From contig NZ_JAAIVJ010000001.1 in the NCBI RefSeq assembly GCF_011008935.1, forward strand, positions 744,001-808,000: 64,000 nucleotides of DNA, given 5' to 3'. The translations under genes were made by a program, and so were the position numbers. The notes below the pieces were generated by a model that did no database searches, was not told the origin of the DNA, and saw nothing but the letters and a program-made list of their open reading frames with translations. Shown here piece by piece: positions 59,551 to 64,000 of the stretch (positions within the stretch are counted from its first letter, which is position 1; every line of letters begins with the position of its first letter). This DNA comes from Tabrizicola oligotrophica. Its GTDB lineage: Bacteria; Pseudomonadota; Alphaproteobacteria; Rhodobacterales; Rhodobacteraceae.

Positions 59551-60510
59551 TCAGCGAAAGCCCGCCTGCGCCGCCTCCATCGCCCGCAGCTTGTCCAGCA
59601 CCCGCCGCCCGAAATCGGGCGCGCGCGGGTCGTGGCACATGCGCCCGTAATACCAGCCGATATAGGCGCGGAAGGGCCAGTCACCCGCCGCCGCCCGCGC
59701 CTCGGCGCGGGCCAGCGCCGCGTCCAGGTCGCGCCGGCGCGTCACCACTTCGCAGATGTGGTGAAAATCGGTGTCGCCACACAGGACCACCGGCCGTTCG
59801 TGCAGCATGGCCTCGATTCCGACGGCGGAATTGATGGTAACGACCACATCAGCTTTGGCCAGCAAGTCATGGATATTGCCAAGGAATATCTGCAGTCGCG
59901 GCTCCTTGCGCGCCTGTCGTGTCAGCCAGTCCAGCGTCTCGAGGTTCTTTTCCTTGGGATGGGGTTTCACCACCACCGGGCGGGGATCGTCCCGCTCCAG
60001 CAACGCCTTGATCATGTGGCGCGGGCCGAGGTGGCAGGTCTCGCCCACGTCGCGGTTGTCCTCAGTTTGCAGAAAGACCGCGATGCAATGGTCGGGGGCC
60101 GGGATCACCTCTGCGGGCTGCTCGTAATGCGACTTGCGCGCGCCGACCATGCGGGCGCGGATGTCGTCAAAGACCGCGGCGTCCCGATCGGGGTCCGGAC
60201 CGGGGCGGAAGGTCTCGGCGGCGATCGAGGAAAACAGCCGATAGCCCCAGGGGTCAAGCGTGAAGAACGGCTCGATATAGGCCTTGCCCGCGTTCAGGAC
60301 GCGCGGATGGCGGATGCGGGCGTGATGGACGATGTGAAAGCCGTGGTCGGCCTCGATCCGCGCCAGCGTCCGCTCGGGATCGAGGGTGACAACCTCCACC
60401 GCCAGCCCTTCCCCCTGCAGCGCCTTGGCAAGCGTTCCGTAGAACTGCCGCATGGCCCAGGCCCGGGCGCGGATCGCCTCGGGCACATGCAGCGTGACAT
60501 CCGCGATCAA
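59551..60510 (-). CDS. Capsule polysaccharide (KpsS/LipB-like) family protein
   Basis: A 319-residue protein. 'PVVVKPHPKEKNLETLDWLTRQARKEPRLQIFLGNIHDLLAKADVVVTINSAVGIEAMLHERPVVLCGDTDFHHICEVVT' is the conserved core of Capsule_synth (KpsC/KpsS) Kdo-transferase-like proteins, with the KPHP motif. Its N-terminal half is less conserved. No other capsule genes are adjacent. It overlaps the upstream oxidoreductase gene by four bases and is probably co-expressed with it. Confidence 0.78.
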   Translation of the reverse strand: MIADVTLHVPEAIRARAWAMRQFYGTLAKALQGEGLAVEVVTLDPERTLARIEADHGFHIVHHARIRHPRVLNAGKAYIEPFFTLDPWGYRLFSSIAAETFRPGPDPDRDAAVFDDIRARMVGARKSHYEQPAEVIPAPDHCIAVFLQTEDNRDVGETCHLGPRHMIKALLERDDPRPVVVKPHPKEKNLETLDWLTRQARKEPRLQIFLGNIHDLLAKADVVVTINSAVGIEAMLHERPVVLCGDTDFHHICEVVTRRRDLDAALARAEARAAAGDWPFRAYIGWYYGRMCHDPRAPDFGRRVLDKLRAMEAAQAGFR

Positions 60511-61496
60511 ATCGTGACGTCCACCGCCTCGCGATAGGCCCAGTCGATCATCGCCTGCGTGCCCTTGGCGTTCTCCAGCGTCCAGGCGAAAGGCACGCCC
60601 TCGCGCACCGAACGGCCAAAGGCCTCGACCTGCACCTGATACTGGTTCACCGTCGGGAACCGCTCGATCAGCGTGCGGTTCATGCCCTTGTGCAACTCGA
60701 TCTCGGCCATGTCATGCACATTGGCGTTGAAGGGGCCGCCTTCCAGCCGGATCATGCCCGTGGTTCCCTGAAAGGTCACGACCTGCCGGTTGTAGGCGCG
60801 CATCGTGGTCATCGAATTGTAGGTGTAGCGGCCCAGCGGGCCCTGCATGGTGGCGGCCACCTGCGCCCAGATTTCCACGCCCTTTTCGCGGATCACCCGC
60901 GAGGACAGCTCCACCGGCTCGGCCCCGGTGGCAAAGCGCGCCGCGCCGAAGGTGTAGACCCCGATGTCGCGCAACGACCCCCCGCCGGTTTCCGGCCGGT
61001 TGCGGATATTGCCACTGTCGTCGAGGTAGAAGGAGAACTGCGCGTCGACATGGCGCAGCGTGCCGATCTCGCCGGCCGCGATCCATTCCCGGGCGCGCTG
61101 CCATTGCGGATGATGCACGATCATATAGGCCTCGGCCGCCACCAGCCCGCTGCGGTCGCGCGCGGCGATCAGGGCGTCGATTTCCGGGGCATGCAGCGCG
61201 ATGGGCTTTTCGGTCAGCACATGCTTGCCCGCCTCCAGCGCCTTCAGCGTCCATTCGACATGCAGGTGGTTCGGCAGGGGCACATAGACCGCATCAATGC
61301 CCGGGTCCGACAACAGCGCCTCATAGGTCTTGGCGTGGCGCGCGGCGGGGGCAAAGGCCTGGAACTCCGCCACCTTTTCGGCGCTGGACGAGGCCACCGC
61401 CACCAGCTCCGCCCCATGGGCGGCGTGGATCGCCGGGCCCATCCGGTTCAGCGCGAAGTTCGACGCGCCGAGAATGCCCCATTTGACGGTTTTCAT
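60507..61496 (-). CDS. Gfo/Idh/MocA-family oxidoreductase
   Basis: A 329-residue two-domain dehydrogenase. The Rossmann domain includes 'KWGILGASNFALNRMGPAIHAAHGAELVAVAS', 'VYVPLPNHLHVEWTLKALEAGKHVLTEKPIALHA' (catalytic Lys in EKP), and the C-terminal domain 'GGGSLRDIGVYTFGAARFATGAEP' with D in the GGGSLRDIG motif. Members oxidise sugars or sugar derivatives with NAD(P). Coupled to the capsule-type gene, so a nucleotide-sugar or Kdo-like substrate is possible. Confidence 0.88.
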   Translation of the reverse strand: MKTVKWGILGASNFALNRMGPAIHAAHGAELVAVASSSAEKVAEFQAFAPAARHAKTYEALLSDPGIDAVYVPLPNHLHVEWTLKALEAGKHVLTEKPIALHAPEIDALIAARDRSGLVAAEAYMIVHHPQWQRAREWIAAGEIGTLRHVDAQFSFYLDDSGNIRNRPETGGGSLRDIGVYTFGAARFATGAEPVELSSRVIREKGVEIWAQVAATMQGPLGRYTYNSMTTMRAYNRQVVTFQGTTGMIRLEGGPFNANVHDMAEIELHKGMNRTLIERFPTVNQYQVQVEAFGRSVREGVPFAWTLENAKGTQAMIDWAYREAVDVTI

Positions 61497-61549
61497 GGGC
61501 TTGCCCTCCTGTTTCCCCTCAAATTAGGGGAGCGGCAGGGTCAAGACAA

Positions 61550-62326
61550 CTAGGCACGCGCCAGAAGCGCCTTGGCAAAGGCGAAAAGCAGGACCACGGC
61601 ATAGCCGACTGCCACCACCGACATCACCGCCCAGGGGTCGCGCAACAACAGGACGACAAGGGCGATGACCGCGATGACGACAAAGGCGGCGCGGTCAGTC
61701 GGGACCCGGACGGATTTCAGCGACGGTGTGGGCAGGCGCGAGATCATCAGCAGACCCACCAGCACCAGCCAGCCGGCAAGCACAGGCCAGGGCGCCATCG
61801 GCCAGTCGGGGAATTGCCAGGCAATGTAAAGCGGCGTCATGGACAGCATCGCCCCCGCAGGCGAGGGCACGCCCTGAAACTTGCCAAGCCGGGCCAGCCC
61901 CGCCGCCATCTCGTTGCCGATGTTGAAGCGCGCCAGCCGCAAGACGGTGCAGACGACATAGATCAGCACTGCGCCCCAGCCGAAATCATTGCCGGCCGGG
62001 AAGGCCCAGTAATACATCAGCATTCCCGGCGCGACACCGAAGTTCAGGAAATCGGCCAGCGAATCCAGTTCCGCCCCAAGCGGGCTTTCGCTTTTCAAGA
62101 ACCGCGCCAGCCGCCCGTCGAGCCCGTCCAGCACCCCGGCCAGCAGGATCATCACCACCGCGGCCGAAAAGAACCCCGCCGCCGAGAAGCGGATCGAGGC
62201 CAGCCCCGCGCACAGGGCGCCGACTGTCATCATGTTCGGCAAGAGCTGCACCAGCGACATGTCGCGCCGCGCCCCCGGCCAGCGCTTCAGGTCGGGCTTT
62301 TCCTCGGGGTCCGGCAGCACGCCCAT
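61550..62326 (-). CDS. pssA: CDP-diacylglycerol--serine O-phosphatidyltransferase
   Basis: A 258-residue membrane protein of the CDP-alcohol phosphatidyltransferase family, with the DG-x2-AR-x8-G-x3-D-x3-D active site as 'DGLDGRLARFLKSESPLGAELDSLAD'. About seven transmembrane segments follow. It makes phosphatidylserine, the substrate of the decarboxylase encoded upstream. ATG at 62326 is preferred (GGAG eight bases upstream); a GTG at 62335 overlaps the psd stop and would couple translation. Confidence 0.92.
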   Translation of the reverse strand: MGVLPDPEEKPDLKRWPGARRDMSLVQLLPNMMTVGALCAGLASIRFSAAGFFSAAVVMILLAGVLDGLDGRLARFLKSESPLGAELDSLADFLNFGVAPGMLMYYWAFPAGNDFGWGAVLIYVVCTVLRLARFNIGNEMAAGLARLGKFQGVPSPAGAMLSMTPLYIAWQFPDWPMAPWPVLAGWLVLVGLLMISRLPTPSLKSVRVPTDRAAFVVIAVIALVVLLLRDPWAVMSVVAVGYAVVLLFAFAKALLARA

Positions 62327-62327
62327 C

Positions 62328-63020
62328 TTATTCACTCCGCGCCAGACGCGGGGCCAGATCGCGCGTCAGGTCCGCAATCACGGTTTCGCCCGCCACCATG
62401 GTCTGGCCCAGCGCCACCTGCGGCTCTACCCCTTCGGGCAGATAGACATCCAGCCGCGAGCCGAAGCGGATCAGGCCAAAGCGGTCGCCCATGCGCAGGG
62501 ATTGCCCGACGCGGGCAAAGCAGACGATGCGGCGCGCGACCAGCCCGGCGATCTGCACCACGGCCACCTTGCGGCCATCGGCCAGCCGGATCGCCAGCGA
62601 ATTGCGTTCGTTGTCCGACGAGGCCTTGTCGAGCGAGGCGTTCAGGAATTTCCCCGGCCGATAGGCGATGGCGTCGATCTGGCCTGCGACCGGCATGCGG
62701 TTCACATGGCAGTTGAAGACGTTCATGAACACCGAGACGCGCAAGAGCGCCTCCGGTCCCATGCCCAGCTCTTCCGGCGGAACCGCGCGTTCGATCAGCG
62801 AGATCACCCCGTCGGCGGGCGAGACGATCAGGCCCTCGTCCAGGGGCACCGAGCGGACAGGATCGCGGAAGAAGTAATAGCACCAGACCGTCAGACCGAG
62901 GCCAAGCCAGCCCAAGGGCTCCCACAGCCAGAACAGCACCAGCGTCACCGCGCCGAAGATGGCGACAAAGCGCCAGCCCTCGGGATGCATGGGTTTGATA
63001 AACGTGTCGAGCATGTTCAT
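62328..63020 (-). CDS. psd: Phosphatidylserine decarboxylase proenzyme (short type)
   Basis: A 230-residue pyruvoyl enzyme of the short class. Self-cleavage is expected between G187 and S188 in '[14 protein letters not shown]'; the Ser becomes pyruvoyl. 'DGVISLIE' and '[18 protein letters not shown]' are conserved blocks. An N-terminal hydrophobic region anchors it to the inner membrane. It decarboxylates phosphatidylserine to phosphatidylethanolamine. It sits upstream of pssA on the same strand. Confidence 0.93.
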   Translation of the reverse strand: MNMLDTFIKPMHPEGWRFVAIFGAVTLVLFWLWEPLGWLGLGLTVWCYYFFRDPVRSVPLDEGLIVSPADGVISLIERAVPPEELGMGPEALLRVSVFMNVFNCHVNRMPVAGQIDAIAYRPGKFLNASLDKASSDNERNSLAIRLADGRKVAVVQIAGLVARRIVCFARVGQSLRMGDRFGLIRFGSRLDVYLPEGVEPQVALGQTMVAGETVIADLTRDLAPRLARSE

Positions 63021-63103
63021 GGGCAGGGACCTTGCGTTGTTGCGGCGGTCCTAGCGGTTGCGGGCGCGCGGAGCAAGAAAAACCCCGCAGGAACGTGGCG
63101 CAA

Positions 63104-63210
63104 CGGAATTTGTCGCAAATTCCGGCGCCGATTTCTGGCGCAGAAATCGGGGCGCCCTGCGGCGCGGAGTTTGCGCCAAACTCCGCGCCGATTTCCGCGC
63201 CGGAAATCGG
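63104..63210. repeat. Array of four hairpins between rpoH and psd (two-hairpin element, copy 3, doubled)
   Basis: Four perfect stems, each with a three-base loop: CGGAATTTG/CAAATTCCG (63104-63124), CCGATTTCTG/CAGAAATCGG (63128-63150), GGCGCGGAGTTTG/CAAACTCCGCGCC (63161-63189) and CCGATTTCCG/CGGAAATCGG (63188-63210). The first two match the pair at 51438-51484; the last two are a variant of the same pair. It lies directly downstream of the rpoH stop. Confidence 0.85.
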
Positions 63211-63219
63211 TGGCCCGGC

Positions 63220-64000
63220 TCAGGCCGGAACCGTCATGCCCTTGCCCTTGGCCAGATCGCGCATGCGCGCCTGCAGCTTTTCAAAGGCCCGCACCTCGAT
63301 CTGGCGGATGCGCTCGCGCGAGACGCCGTAGCTTTCCGACAGATCCTCCAGCGTCACCGGGTCTTCCGACAGCCGGCGCTTGACCAGAACATCGCGCTCG
63401 CGCTCGTTCAGCGCGTCCATGGCCTGGGTCAGAAGGCCAAGGCGGATGTCCATCTCGTCCTTTTCGGCATAGGCGCCGGCCTGATCGCTGTCCTCGTCCT
63501 CCAGCCAGTCCTGCCATTGGCTGCCGCCCTCGCCATCGGCGCCGACCTGCACGTTCAGGCTGGCATCCGAGCCGGCGAGCCGGCGGTTCATGTCGACGAC
63601 ATCGGCCTCGGAGACCGAGAGATCCTTGGCAATCCGGGCAAGGTTTTCCGGCCTGAGGTCGCCCTCTTCCAGCGCGCCGACCTTGGCCTTGGCCTTGCGC
63701 AGGTTGAAAAACAGCTTCTTCTGGGCGCTGGTCGTGCCCAGTTTCACCAGGCTCCAGGACCGCAGGATGTATTCCTGGATCGAGGCGCGGATCCACCACA
63801 TCGCATAGGTCGCAAGGCGAAAGCCCTTTTCGGGATCAAAGCGCTTGACCGCCTGCATCAGCCCGACGTTGGCCTCGGAGATCACCTCGGCCTGCGGCAG
63901 GCCATAGCCGCGATAGCCCATGGCGATTTTCGCCGCCAGGCGCAGGTGGCTGGTCACCAGCCGATGCGCCGCCTGCGGATCCTGCCGGTCGGCCCAGGCC
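63220..64000 (-). CDS. rpoH: RNA polymerase sigma-32 factor RpoH (5' end beyond window)
   Basis: The last 259 codons of a sigma-70-family heat-shock sigma factor; the N-terminus lies right of the window. Region 2 includes 'EANVGLMQAVKRFDPEKGFRLATYAMWWIRASIQEYILRSWSLVKLGTTSAQKKLFFNLRKAKA', where the QKKLFFNLR stretch is the RpoH box. Region 4 is 'LNERERDVLVKRRLSEDPVTLEDLSESYGVSRERIRQIEVRAFEKLQARM'. It directs heat-shock transcription. Some Rhodobacterales carry two rpoH genes; which this is cannot be told. Confidence 0.93.
   Translation of the reverse strand, partial: AWADRQDPQAAHRLVTSHLRLAAKIAMGYRGYGLPQAEVISEANVGLMQAVKRFDPEKGFRLATYAMWWIRASIQEYILRSWSLVKLGTTSAQKKLFFNLRKAKAKVGALEEGDLRPENLARIAKDLSVSEADVVDMNRRLAGSDASLNVQVGADGEGGSQWQDWLEDEDSDQAGAYAEKDEMDIRLGLLTQAMDALNERERDVLVKRRLSEDPVTLEDLSESYGVSRERIRQIEVRAFEKLQARMRDLAKGKGMTVPA

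Overview
The window is a high-GC, gene-dense stretch of an alphaproteobacterial chromosome. Gene content and order point to the Rhodobacterales (Rhodobacter/Paracoccaceae-type): carD, a 7Fe ferredoxin, an S4-domain protein and a SUV3-like helicase in a row; hisB-hisH-hisA-hisF-hisE; psd-pssA; an RpoH-type sigma factor; and a large Ala/Pro-rich single-span protein. No species is claimed. I see no rRNA, CRISPR array, insertion sequence or prophage, one tRNA (Tyr), and no gene-free stretch longer than about 290 bases.

Bases 1-19301 look like a catabolic island. The left end cuts a flavoprotein of the salicylyl-CoA 5-hydroxylase / 2-aminobenzoyl-CoA monooxygenase-reductase type. Divergent from it are a crotonase, a 3-hydroxyacyl-CoA dehydrogenase and a kynureninase-like PLP enzyme. 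Then come a winged-helix regulator, a RutA-like flavin monooxygenase with its flavin reductase, a fused indolepyruvate:ferredoxin oxidoreductase pair, a MarR regulator, two paralogous phytoene-desaturase-like FAD enzymes and a cyclase-family amidohydrolase. A complete oligopeptide-type ABC transporter follows (binding protein, two permeases, two ATPases). My inference is a CoA-thioester route from an indolic or other aromatic keto acid (for example indolepyruvate to indoleacetyl-CoA, ring opening, then 2-aminobenzoyl-CoA), with its own uptake system. The exact substrate cannot be read from sequence alone.

Bases 19362-30000 hold an RbsD/FucU mutarotase plus ribokinase pair, a phosphohexomutase, and the late histidine genes. 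A glutaminase overlaps the end of hisH, and three minus-strand genes (Ada-type zinc domain, EamA transporter, DUF2147) separate hisH-glsA from hisA-hisF-hisE. Bases 30000-46300 are mixed housekeeping: tRNA-Tyr, dimethylargininase, an RTX-type protein, O-acetylhomoserine sulfhydrylase, 4-hydroxyphenylpyruvate dioxygenase with a divergent Lrp-type regulator, a Kef-type antiporter, cobT/cobS, carD and ferredoxin.

Bases 46300-64000 contain the RNA helicase, a lysophospholipase-like hydrolase, and a complete Anbu cluster (Anbu protease, transglutaminase-like, alpha-E and circularly permuted ATP-grasp proteins), a presumed peptide-ligation and proteolysis system whose role is still unclear. Next are an oligoendopeptidase F, a trypsin-like PDZ protease, a capsule-type transferase with an oxidoreductase, phosphatidylserine/phosphatidylethanolamine synthesis, and the 3' part of rpoH. 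Two families of short dispersed intergenic repeats run through the window: a two-hairpin element (three loci) and an element with the core AAATATCC (four loci).
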